A program made the translations under genes and the position numbers. Positions 1 through 6,009 of a stretch of DNA of 18,512 nt are shown one piece after another. The notes beneath the pieces were generated by a model, which searched no databases, was not told the DNA's origin, and saw nothing but the letters and a program-made list of their open reading frames with translations. The stretch covers positions 1-18,512 of the forward strand of contig CAZOCP010000014.1 in assembly GCA_964578345.1 (NCBI GenBank). The letters run 5' to 3'. The DNA is from VGKP01 sp964578345 (GTDB taxonomy: Archaea; Nanobdellota; Nanobdellia; Pacearchaeales; GW2011-AR1). How positions within the stretch are numbered: the first letter of the stretch is position 1; every line of letters begins with the position of its first letter.

Positions 1-72
1 AAAGTCCTGAAAGGAAAACTCAAAGTTGCCGGCACTATCGTAAAAAATTTGGGTCGGCAAGAAAATTTTTGA
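1..72 (+). CDS. C-terminal end of an unidentified gene (partial)
   Basis: An open frame runs in from the left edge and stops at TGA 70-72, giving a basic 23-residue tail that contains KVAGTIVKNLGRQENF. It ends 44 bases before the convergent stop of the UMP synthase gene, a normal spacing for convergent neighbours. The piece is too short to recognise, and an open frame of this length can occur by chance, so this is a tentative call based on position and frame only. Confidence 0.25.
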   Translation, partial: KVLKGKLKVAGTIVKNLGRQENF

Positions 73-116
73 GGTTTCTAAAAAGAAAAGTTTTGAGGGG
101 GCAGTAATTTTTTATT

Positions 117-1556
117 TTAATTTAACTGAGAAGTATGTTCGATTGCAGCAGCTCTCTTATCTTGAGCTTGATAAATTCCTCTTCCTACAATTCCGTGAAA
201 TCTATCGCCCGCTACTTTTGCTGCATCAGAAATGCTTCCGCCCTGAGTAATAAATCCCGGAGCATAGAACACGGGCTTAACTCCTTCAGCTTCTACAACA
301 TCTCTAATCTGTTTTATTACATCTAGTTTATTTCCCGGAACAACAAAATTATTTATCCCTGCCCTTGCCGCTATTCTATACATATCTAAAGCACCCTCAT
401 CAGTTATAAACCCGCCTTCGCTTACTGTATAAGCAGGATGAGTCATTCTTCCGCCGACAATAACATTTAATCCCTTGTCCAAAGCATGATAAATCCAAGC
501 CCTTTCTGTTTCTGGCCCGGCTTGGGGAAAAAATATGACTGCATCAACTCCGGCTTTTTTACAAACTTCCGCAAAATTCTTCCCGGTATCTGGAATATCT
601 GTCCCAGCTTTTTGATGGTCGTATATAACTGGTTTATTCGTATGCTTTCTTACAACTTCTACAACTCTTCCTAAACCATAACCTAACCCTAATTCAAATC
701 CTACTTTATAACCGCCAATACCTTCTATATCAGCAGTTCCTTTTACTAGGTCTTCAAAATCTTCTAAAGTAGAAACGTCACAAGCAGGAATAACACTTTT
801 ATCTCGTCCTATAATTCTTTGCTCTAAAGAACCAACTGTTTTTCTTGCATTTGTAGTTCCATAAACTCTAAGATAATTCGCCATTCTTTCAACATCTTCT
901 TTTCTTATCTCCCCAGTCGCAGTTTTAACTGGAGCGTTTTCTCTTAAAAAATTATAAACATCTAAAGCATTTACAACAGAAGAAACTCTAGTTCCTGTTT
1001 TCTGCTCGTATTCTTCTATTGCACTTCTTCCATCAATCCCCACTTCTTGCCTATCAACTGCAATAGCAAGTAATGGAAGTTCAAAATCACCTAAGCTTTG
1101 TAAAACTTCTCTTGCCTGATATTTTGTATCGCCGGCAGTGAAAACATCATCTAATTGAACTATGGATTGTCCATTTTTAGGTACTCGTCCAACAACAAGC
1201 GCTTTAATTCTTTCAGATTGCGAAAGATTTGTTGCCTCTCCGTACTCTTTCGCTACTTTTCTTGTAAAAAACCAAGGAACATTTTTTCCCCTTTGTGCTA
1301 ACCCTATTGCTGTTGTAACAGCAATGGCATTACCTTTTTCAGGAATTCCATATAATAAATCAAATTTTTTTCTAGAACTCAAAATTGAATCAGCGTAAAA
1401 TTGCCCAAGAGCTGCTGTTGATTCTCCGTCATTAAAATCACCAACATTCACAAACCAAGGAGACATTCTTTTACTTTTTAGAGTGAAGTCTCCACCAACT
1501 CTTAATGCACCCGTCTCCAACAAAAAATCAATAAATTTTGATTTATACTCTTCCAT
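117..1556 (-). CDS. pyrEF: Bifunctional orotate phosphoribosyltransferase / orotidine-5'-phosphate decarboxylase (UMP synthase)
   Basis: Catalyses the last two steps of de novo UMP synthesis: orotate plus PRPP to OMP, then decarboxylation to UMP. From the ATG at 1556 the protein has 479 residues. Residues 1-210 are the phosphoribosyltransferase, with the flexible catalytic loop FTRKVAKEYGEATN (97-110) and the PRPP-binding motif VQLDDVFTAGDT (133-144). Residues 245-479 are the decarboxylase barrel, with K284 in GGYKVGFELG, the catalytic segment DHQKAGTDIPDTG (313-325) and the phosphate-binding GIVGRGIY (455-462). The order is the same as in eukaryotic UMPS. The catalytic segment has one more residue on each spacing than the usual DxKxxDI. 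The frame could extend to a TTG at 1568, but a TATA box lies 28 nt upstream of the ATG, which favours a leaderless start there. It stands alone, divergent from the accessory region. Confidence 0.93.
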   Translation of the reverse strand: MEEYKSKFIDFLLETGALRVGGDFTLKSKRMSPWFVNVGDFNDGESTAALGQFYADSILSSRKKFDLLYGIPEKGNAIAVTTAIGLAQRGKNVPWFFTRKVAKEYGEATNLSQSERIKALVVGRVPKNGQSIVQLDDVFTAGDTKYQAREVLQSLGDFELPLLAIAVDRQEVGIDGRSAIEEYEQKTGTRVSSVVNALDVYNFLRENAPVKTATGEIRKEDVERMANYLRVYGTTNARKTVGSLEQRIIGRDKSVIPACDVSTLEDFEDLVKGTADIEGIGGYKVGFELGLGYGLGRVVEVVRKHTNKPVIYDHQKAGTDIPDTGKNFAEVCKKAGVDAVIFFPQAGPETERAWIYHALDKGLNVIVGGRMTHPAYTVSEGGFITDEGALDMYRIAARAGINNFVVPGNKLDVIKQIRDVVEAEGVKPVFYAPGFITQGGSISDAAKVAGDRFHGIVGRGIYQAQDKRAAAIEHTSQLN

Positions 1557-1580
1557 TTTATTAAACAATAAATAACATGC

Positions 1581-1588
1581 TTATAAAG
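1581..1588 (-). promoter_or_regulatory. TATA box of the UMP synthase gene
   Basis: CTTTATAA on the minus strand is centred about 28 nt before the ATG at 1556. The spacing predicts transcription starting at or next to the start codon and decides between that ATG and the upstream in-frame TTG. Confidence 0.6.
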
Positions 1589-1642
1589 TTATAGTAAAAA
1601 AATTTGTCCAAAGAAGTAATAAATATTCAATGTGATTCATCT

Positions 1643-1658
1643 GTTAGCTAAAGCTAAC
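1643..1658. repeat. Perfect 6-bp inverted repeat with TAAA loop
   Basis: GTTAGC-TAAA-GCTAAC sits exactly where the synthetase-like remnant begins; its TAG stop and first codons lie inside the hairpin. It may mark the recombination point or be the remains of a small palindromic element. Its AGCTAAAGCT core recalls the CTAAAGCC segment of the structured repeats, but the match is short. Confidence 0.4.
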
Positions 1659-1788
1659 GGATTTCTTGGAATTTGTAAATTATGGTTTAATTCCTGGAAT
1701 AGGGATAGCTTTTGGTATAGAAAGATGGATAAACTATTTAACTGGTTATAGTGTGTCAGATATAAGAAATTTAGGAGTATTAGTATAA
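1648..1788 (+). pseudogene. C-terminal remnant of a class II aminoacyl-tRNA synthetase-like gene
   Basis: The open frame codes for about 46 residues that include YGLIPGIGIAFGIERW and then INYLTGYSVSDIRNLG before TAA. This is the motif 3 region of class II synthetases (G-x-G-x-G-x-E-R), best matching the Asp/Asn branch, which also includes archaeal asparagine synthetase related to AspRS/AsnRS. The rest of the catalytic domain is missing and a stop lies immediately upstream, so it cannot be functional. It ends 2 nt before the next ATG, suggesting it was once the first gene of a run with the small ORF and the S66 peptidase. Which member of the family it was cannot be told from this piece. Confidence 0.6.
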
Positions 1789-1790
1789 AT

Positions 1791-2135
1791 ATGAAAATAA
1801 TTCATCCGGTAAACATGCATATCAAAAACACGATGCGCCACCTCGGCTTAAACCTCGAGGACTTTTGTCCTCGATGGCAGTCAAGAATTGGAAATTCTTG
1901 ATGAGGCGAGGTTTGTGACAGGCGCTCGTGTTTTGGATGCTCAAGATTCAACCTTGGCTTAAAAGCCAAGGTTTTCGTCAAGAATCTTGACATAATAAAC
2001 AGCCCAAGGGATGCAATTGATTGCATCAAATATTCAAGGAAGGCACTAGATAAAGGCAAAGACATCCAGATTTCGGAAAAAGCGCAAGCATATGTAAATA
2101 ATGCTTTGGAGGAGAGAGCTCTAAGTGGAAAATAG
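1791..2135 (+). pseudogene. Small ORF interrupted by structured repeat copy A
   Basis: ATG 1791 opens a frame reading MKIIHPVNMHIKNTM before it runs into the structured repeat. The same frame continues after the repeat as a helical, charged stretch of about 45 residues (NSPRDAIDCIKYSRKALDKG through NNALEERALSGK) ending at TAG 2133. Within the repeat the frame is broken only by two adjacent TGA codons. The start follows the synthetase remnant by 2 nt and the end overlaps the S66 peptidase start by 11 nt, as in a translationally coupled operon. I infer a small gene of roughly 60-65 codons into which the repeat was inserted without changing the frame. Product not recognised. The tail could also be unrelated coding debris. 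Confidence 0.4.
1825..1995 (+). repeat. Structured palindromic repeat, copy A (short form)
   Basis: Unit A1 has an outer stem of 1825-1833 with 1926-1934 (AAAACACGA/TCGTGTTTT), continued by GCGCC 1835-1839 with 1921-1925 and CCTCG 1841-1845 with CGAGG 1907-1911. It encloses hairpin 1 (TCGAGGAC 1855-1862, TTTT loop, 1867-1874) and hairpin 2 (TCAAGAATT 1881-1889, GGA loop, 1893-1901), joined by TGGCAG. Unit A2 pairs TCAAGATTC 1941-1949 with 1982-1990 around a 10-bp hairpin at 1951-1972. The left end and the right end (TCTTGACATAA) match copy B at 11601-11941. It may be a mobile palindromic element, a structured RNA, or both. No protein-coding role is evident. Confidence 0.8.
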
Positions 2136-3045
2136 AAATAAAATTCTTGTTGTATCTCCATCAGCGAATATCATTGATGATGAAGGATCAGTTTTAATGA
2201 AGAAAGCTGAGAATTTTCTTAAGATAAATAATTATGTGGTAACCTATTCGCAGGGATACGATAAAAAAAATAGATATACGTCAGGTACTCCAAAGAGAAA
2301 ATCACAAGATATAATGAGTGGATTTTTGGACAAAGATATAGATGCAATAATCTCATCACAGGGGGGCGACAATTCAAATGACTTACTAGAACTTCTGGAT
2401 TATAATAAAATATCAAAGTGTGCAAAACCTTTTTTTGGTTTAAGTGATGTTACAGTTCTACTAAATGTAATTGCCGTAAAGAGCAAGATAACCACATATC
2501 ATGGAATTGACTTTCTATGGGGTCTGGGAAAAAATGCCACAGAATATACGGACAAATTATTAAATGGTCTTTTAGGAGAAGGGAAACTTGAGATAGTAAA
2601 GAATCCAAACGTTCCCAAATGGGAAATAATAAAAGAAGGTAAAGGAGAAGGAATTTTTCTAGGAGGATGTTTGCCCTCCTTTTGTCTTCTGATAGGAACG
2701 AGGTTTGACCCGATTGAGATGCTGAACTCTCCTTTTATTTTAATACTGGAAGACATTGGTCAGAGTAAATCAGAAATTAATTCGATGTTAACTCAGCTAA
2801 AACAGCACGAAAAGTTTAGTTTGTGCCGGGGCGTGGTCTTTGGGAGTTTCTATTTTTGCGAACAAAAACCAAAGGAGAATGATTTACCGATAGAGGAAAT
2901 AGCGAAAGAGGTGTTCCGCGACAAGAACATCCCTATTGCAAGAATACAGGAGATAGGGCATTGTGTTGAAAACATTATAATTCCTATTGGTAGCAAAGGA
3001 AAATTAGAATGTGAAAATGATATTGTCAGTCTGCAGTTTTGTTAA
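2125..3045 (+). CDS. S66-family serine peptidase (MccF / LD-carboxypeptidase-like)
   Basis: A 306-residue cytoplasmic serine carboxypeptidase of the S66 family. LdcA members cleave murein tetrapeptides, while MccF members inactivate microcin C-type peptide-nucleotides. The full triad is visible: Ser107 in FFGLSDVT, Glu209 in ILILEDIG and His279 in EIGHC. The segment WEIIKEGKGEGIFLGGCL followed by LLIGTRFDP resembles the MccF pattern of W, an oxyanion/substrate loop and GT. The start is GTG 2125, preceded by the purine-rich GGAGGAGAGAG (2108-2118), and it overlaps the end of the upstream small ORF by 11 nt, suggesting coupled translation. No signal peptide is seen. Archaea of this kind are not known to make murein, so a detoxifying or peptide-turnover role is more likely than wall recycling. 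The substrate is unknown. Confidence 0.85.
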   Translation: MENRNKILVVSPSANIIDDEGSVLMKKAENFLKINNYVVTYSQGYDKKNRYTSGTPKRKSQDIMSGFLDKDIDAIISSQGGDNSNDLLELLDYNKISKCAKPFFGLSDVTVLLNVIAVKSKITTYHGIDFLWGLGKNATEYTDKLLNGLLGEGKLEIVKNPNVPKWEIIKEGKGEGIFLGGCLPSFCLLIGTRFDPIEMLNSPFILILEDIGQSKSEINSMLTQLKQHEKFSLCRGVVFGSFYFCEQKPKENDLPIEEIAKEVFRDKNIPIARIQEIGHCVENIIIPIGSKGKLECENDIVSLQFC

Positions 3046-3081
3046 AAAACAGAGTAGAAATTATATAATTTTATAACCTTC

Positions 3082-3090
3082 TTATTCCAG
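3082..3090. repeat. Left target-site duplication of the ABC-exporter cassette
   Basis: TTATTCCAG directly abuts the left inverted repeat. The base string right after the right inverted repeat is TTATTCCCG (5580-5588), identical at 8 of 9 positions. This is what a 9-bp staggered transposon insertion leaves, with one later mutation. Confidence 0.65.
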
Positions 3091-3114
3091 TGCATTGTTA
3101 AGTTAAAGGGAGTT
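3091..3114 (+). repeat. Left terminal inverted repeat of the ABC-exporter cassette
   Basis: TGCATTGTTAAGTTA followed by AAGGGAGTT matches the reverse complement of 5556-5579 at 21 of 24 positions, with the outer 15 identical. It lies 45 bases after the peptidase stop and marks the left end of a 2489-bp unit. Confidence 0.75.
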
Positions 3115-3150
3115 GTCAAATTACATAAACTCACGATTAGTTTAATCTTT

Positions 3151-3255
3151 TTAACTTAGAAATTCATCAATATCTTCTAGGATGTCAATAGTCTCTTCAT
3201 CTTTTGATTCAATTTCTTCATCTTCTTTCTTATTATTGGAACCATTAAGTATCAT
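3151..3255 (-). CDS. 34-aa acidic miniprotein (possible)
   Basis: The frame starts at ATG 3255 and encodes MILNGSNNKKEDEEIESKDE and then ETIDILEDIDEFLS, a very acidic and probably helical or disordered peptide. A TATA box on the minus strand (3277-3285) is centred about 26 nt upstream of the ATG, the spacing seen for other genes in this window. It lies inside the mobile cassette, divergent from the ABC exporter. No family is recognised. The promoter spacing is the main support; a 34-codon frame alone would be weak. Confidence 0.35.
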   Translation of the reverse strand: MILNGSNNKKEDEEIESKDEETIDILEDIDEFLS

Positions 3256-3276
3256 AAGAACTTAAGACGGAACAAC

Positions 3277-3285
3277 TATATAAAA
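3277..3285 (-). promoter_or_regulatory. TATA box for the acidic miniprotein
   Basis: TTTTATATA on the minus strand is centred about 26 nt before the ATG at 3255, compatible with a leaderless transcript. Confidence 0.4.
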
Positions 3286-3365
3286 GTACAGAACCAAATT
3301 TATAGAATATTAAGGCAAAGGGTATTTAAATATATTGTGTTGGTTGTTATCATCCTAGAGTAACA

Positions 3366-3373
3366 TTTATATA
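3366..3373 (+). promoter_or_regulatory. TATA box of the ABC exporter gene
   Basis: TTTATATA lies about 32 nt before ATG 3402. Transcription would begin around 3395-3398, giving a leader of only a few bases. AAGGTG at 3395-3400 is too close to the start codon to act as a normal ribosome-binding site. Confidence 0.4.
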
Positions 3374-3401
3374 CTCTCATGTCTTAAGAAAAATAAGGTG
3401 A

Positions 3402-5168
3402 ATGGTGGCAAAAAACACAAAGAGGAACTATACAGTAGGTGATTTTTTCAGAGATATTTGGAAATTTCTGGAAGGAGATAAAATTAGATACGGGTTCTTT
3501 GTTGGTCTCCGAGCTTTGTCAGAAATTACCCCTTTCGTCATCGCATATTTATTAGGAATGATTGTTGACTTTTTCACAACATATCAATCAGGCCAAAGCC
3601 TAAACAAATTTTACATGTTAGTTGGTTTTATTGGCGTTGCAGGAGTTTTACAAGTTCTTACTAGAATGTGGGCTAAGATGAATTGCAGCATTATAGGTGC
3701 AAAGACAAGGCAGAGAGTAAGAGAAAAATCAATGTCTCGTTTAATGGACTTGGAATTGCGGTGGCATGAAAAAGAAGGAGCGGGTTCTAAAATACAAAAA
3801 GTAAATGAGGGAAGCAATTTTATTTATAAGTTTTTCAGCGATTTTACAAACAATCGTTCAATATCGGTAGTAGTAGGTATATTCGGAAGTTTAGCTATTT
3901 TCTTTGTGTTAGGTTGGCAGTATGCTTTGTTTAGTTTAATATATGTTGTAATCTTTTTAACAGTAGAAAGATACTACAGCAGAAAATTAAGTAATTGGAC
4001 TGATGAGATGAATAAAATTACGGAAAAGGTTAGCGGTAAGATTCATGAATCTACATCAAATGTACTTTCTGTTAAATCTTTAGGATTAAGAGATGTCTTC
4101 GTGAAGTCTACTAAAAAATACGAGGAAGAATATTACAAAATATGGCTTAAAACAAAAGAAACAGGTCAAACCAAAATGAAAGTTACCAAGTCCTTTGCAG
4201 CAATAGGTTATGCTTTATTTTTATTGATTGTGGGGCATGACTTTGTTTCACAAGCAATTACATTAGGGTCAATTTTAGTTTTTGCAGCCTACTTCGATAG
4301 ATTAAGGTCATCTTTAGATAATGTAAGCGAAACCATTGATACTTTTATACAGATTAAATCTGGAACAGGAAGATTAATGACTATTTTAGGAACAGAGGTG
4401 TTCGATAGAGAATCAAGCGATTTGTTAGATGTACCGAAAGATTGGAAAAAAATACATTTCAAGAATGTTTCTTTCAAATATAAAGATAAGAAGGTTCTTA
4501 AAAACTTTAACTTAATAATAAACAGAGGAGAAAAGATTGGTATTGTTGGAAGGTCAGGATGTGGAAAATCAACATTGACCAAACTGCTTTTAGGATTATA
4601 TAAAATAGAAGAAGGTGGAATCTATATTGATGGAGTGAATATAGATAAATTCAAACATAGCTCAGTTACAAATACAATAACTGCCGTGCTTCAAGATTCA
4701 GAAATGTTCAATATGACTTTAGCAGAGAACATTTCAATTTCTACATTAAAGAGAATCAACGGTTTATTTGATAAGGCAATTAAAATATCTGCTCTAAATG
4801 ATTTAATAAGTAAACTGCCCAAAGGATTAATGACATTATTGGGTGAAAAAGGTTATAGAGTAAGTGGTGGAGAGAGGCAAAGAATTGGAATAGCAAGAGC
4901 AATTTATAAAAACTCTCCAGTTTTAATTTTGGATGAAGCAACTTCTCATTTAGATAGTAAAACTGAACAATATATCCAAGAACATATGGGAAGCGAATTA
5001 AAGGATAGAACATTAATTATTATCGCTCACAGGCTTTCAACATTAAAGGATGTTGATAGGATAATTGTGATGGAAGAAGGCAAAATTGTTGAGGAAGGAA
5101 AGTTTAACGAATTGGTAAGAAAAAGAGGAACATTTTTTAATCTTTATAAATTACAAAATAAAAAATAG
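3402..5168 (+). CDS. ABC exporter half-transporter (fused membrane and ATPase domains)
   Basis: A 588-residue type I ABC exporter subunit in the MsbA/multidrug/peptide-exporter class, expected to work as a dimer in the cytoplasmic membrane. Residues 1-330 form the membrane domain, with hydrophobic spans near 30-55, 65-88, 155-190 and 265-300. Residues 345-588 are the nucleotide-binding domain, with Walker A GRSGCGKST (383-391), signature SGGERQR (488-494), Walker B ending ILDE (D511, catalytic E512) and H-loop H543 in IIAHRLST. All ATPase motifs are intact. No peptidase C39 domain is present. It is a passenger gene of the inverted-repeat cassette and its stop lies 3 bases from the end of the transposase remnant. 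The substrate cannot be told from sequence; the neighbouring MccF-like peptidase makes a peptide or peptide-nucleotide conceivable but unproven. Confidence 0.9.
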   Translation: MVAKNTKRNYTVGDFFRDIWKFLEGDKIRYGFFVGLRALSEITPFVIAYLLGMIVDFFTTYQSGQSLNKFYMLVGFIGVAGVLQVLTRMWAKMNCSIIGAKTRQRVREKSMSRLMDLELRWHEKEGAGSKIQKVNEGSNFIYKFFSDFTNNRSISVVVGIFGSLAIFFVLGWQYALFSLIYVVIFLTVERYYSRKLSNWTDEMNKITEKVSGKIHESTSNVLSVKSLGLRDVFVKSTKKYEEEYYKIWLKTKETGQTKMKVTKSFAAIGYALFLLIVGHDFVSQAITLGSILVFAAYFDRLRSSLDNVSETIDTFIQIKSGTGRLMTILGTEVFDRESSDLLDVPKDWKKIHFKNVSFKYKDKKVLKNFNLIINRGEKIGIVGRSGCGKSTLTKLLLGLYKIEEGGIYIDGVNIDKFKHSSVTNTITAVLQDSEMFNMTLAENISISTLKRINGLFDKAIKISALNDLISKLPKGLMTLLGEKGYRVSGGERQRIGIARAIYKNSPVLILDEATSHLDSKTEQYIQEHMGSELKDRTLIIIAHRLSTLKDVDRIIVMEEGKIVEEGKFNELVRKRGTFFNLYKLQNKK

Positions 5169-5171
5169 AAA

Positions 5172-5340
5172 TTATATCTTGCTTAAATTTATCAAATCTA
5201 ACCATTTATTAACTCCTAATTCTAATTGAGGTATAGCGACTTCCGTAGGTGTCTTTTTACCTAAAGCCATGTGCTTTCTATTGAAATTATAGTTAATCTC
5301 TAAACCTTTCATGATAGCATAAGCACTTTCTATACTAGAG
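5172..5340 (-). pseudogene. C-terminal remnant of a DDE transposase
   Basis: The minus frame encodes about 55 residues including MKGLEINYNFNRKHMALGKK, then TPTEVAIPQLELGVNKWLDLINLSKI and a stop. It lines up with the tail of the second remnant at 18081 (MKDYEIYYNFIRRHQG, then PYELAIPDLELGKNRWLDLI). The catalytic residues would lie upstream and are missing. It converges on the ABC exporter with 3 bases between stops and is the only trace of a transposase inside the cassette. The two tails share a family but differ too much to be recent copies. Confidence 0.7.
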
Positions 5341-5364
5341 AATATACTAAATATTTATATACTA
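5331..5364 (+). promoter_or_regulatory. Three TATACTA direct repeats around a TATA box
   Basis: TATACTA occurs at 5331-5337, 5343-5349 and 5358-5364, the last overlapping the TATA element TTTATATA (5354-5361) that sits about 27 nt before the zinc-ribbon ATG at 5384. Repeats overlapping a core promoter could be regulator sites, although A/T-rich heptamers recur by chance in this genome. Confidence 0.35.
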
Positions 5365-5383
5365 GTTATTCATATATTTATTA

Positions 5384-5539
5384 ATGGCAAGGGTGAAAAT
5401 AGAAGTTGAAGGATACCAATGTGAAAGGTGTGGACATAAATGGGTTCCTCGTGGAAATGACGAAGAGCCATCTGTTTGTCCAAAATGTAAAAGCCCATAT
5501 TGGAATAAACCTAGAAAACGAAAAATAAAGAAACATTAA
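5384..5539 (+). CDS. 51-aa zinc-ribbon protein
   Basis: A small basic protein with one zinc ribbon: C13-x2-C16 in YQCERCGHKW and C32-x2-C35 in VCPKCKSPYW, followed by a lysine/arginine-rich tail (NKPRKRKIKKH). Such ribbons bind nucleic acid or protein partners, and similar small archaeal proteins are usually annotated only as zinc-ribbon or putative regulators. The start ATG lies about 27 nt after a TATA box with no Shine-Dalgarno sequence, as expected for a leaderless gene. It is the last gene inside the mobile cassette, 16 bases before the right inverted repeat. It may regulate cassette genes or bind DNA during transposition; both ideas are inference. Confidence 0.7.
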   Translation: MARVKIEVEGYQCERCGHKWVPRGNDEEPSVCPKCKSPYWNKPRKRKIKKH

Positions 5540-5555
5540 TTTTTTTGAGCCAAAT

Positions 5556-5579
5556 AAGTCCCGCTAACTTAACAATGCA
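5556..5579 (-). repeat. Right terminal inverted repeat of the ABC-exporter cassette
   Basis: Read on the minus strand this is TGCATTGTTAAGTTA then GCGGGACTT, matching 3091-3114 at 21 of 24 positions. It is followed directly by the target duplication TTATTCCCG. Confidence 0.75.
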
Positions 5580-5588
5580 TTATTCCCG
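5580..5588. repeat. Right target-site duplication of the ABC-exporter cassette
   Basis: TTATTCCCG abuts the right inverted repeat and matches TTATTCCAG at 3082-3090 in 8 of 9 positions. It ends five bases before the aIF5A TATA box, so the insertion landed at the edge of that promoter without removing it. Confidence 0.65.
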
Positions 5589-5593
5589 CAAGA

Positions 5594-5601
5594 TTTATAA
5601 A
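5594..5601 (+). promoter_or_regulatory. TATA box of the aIF5A operon
   Basis: TTTATAAA is centred about 26 nt before ATG 5623. It probably drives a leaderless aIF5A-L40e-protease transcript. Confidence 0.6.
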
Positions 5602-5622
5602 CAATTTTTTCTAAACTAAGAT

Positions 5623-6009
5623 ATGCTACGCTTAATTAATGCTACAGAGGCTAAATCTGGAACAACAATAATTATTGAGGGTTCCGCATGTACTGTCAGG
5701 TCAAATGATATTTCAAAAACAGGTAAACATGGAGCTAGTAAATGTCGAATTGAGGCAATTGAGATTTTTTCTGAAAAGAAAAAAGTAATTGCGGTTCCTG
5801 GGCATGAAAGATTTGAGGTTCCGATGGTTGAAAAGAGAAAAGCGCAAGTTCTAAGTGTTGGAGAAAATAATGCCTCTGTAATGGACTTAGAAAATTATGA
5901 AACTATTGATGTTCCTTTTTCAGAAAGTGTTAAAGACAAAATTGCGCCTGAAAAACAAGTTGAATATTGGAATATCGAAGGAAAAAAATCAATAATGAGG
6001 GTGCTGTAA
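5623..6009 (+). CDS. eif5a: Translation initiation factor 5A (aIF5A)
   Basis: A 128-residue ribosome-associated factor that helps peptide-bond formation at difficult sequences. The N-terminal SH3-like domain carries the hypusine loop SKTGKHGASK (31-40) with the modified lysine at K35, and the C-terminal half (about 70-128) is the OB-fold domain. Length and motif are typical of archaea. Activity requires deoxyhypusine synthase, which is not in this window. The start is fixed by a TATA box 26 nt upstream and by the family N-terminus. Its stop is immediately followed by the L40e start codon, so the two are co-transcribed. Confidence 0.95.
   Translation: MLRLINATEAKSGTTIIIEGSACTVRSNDISKTGKHGASKCRIEAIEIFSEKKKVIAVPGHERFEVPMVEKRKAQVLSVGENNASVMDLENYETIDVPFSESVKDKIAPEKQVEYWNIEGKKSIMRVL

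Larger units (their letters stand above)
3091..5579. mobile_element. Inverted-repeat-bounded mobile cassette carrying an ABC exporter (transposase decayed)
   Basis: The unit is defined by 24-bp terminal inverted repeats (3091-3114 and 5556-5579) and an imperfect 9-bp target duplication (3082-3090, 5580-5588). Inside are a tiny acidic ORF, a full ABC exporter half-transporter, the last ~56 codons of a DDE transposase on the minus strand, and a zinc-ribbon miniprotein. The right end lies just upstream of the aIF5A TATA box. I infer an insertion sequence that gained passenger genes and lost most of its transposase, so it would now need a transposase supplied in trans. The family cannot be fixed from the tail; a 9-bp duplication fits IS1-like elements, with IS6-like (usually 8 bp) an alternative. 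Confidence 0.65.

Noticed and set aside
1825..1934. Hammerhead-type ribozyme
   Set aside because: An outer stem with two hairpins and TTGATGAG suggested it, but the CUGAUGA/GAAA core and the cleavage triplet are not in the required places.
1802..2161. Minus-strand 119-codon open frame across repeat A
   Set aside because: It is the complement of the repeat and of the plus-strand coding tail, with no plausible protein features.
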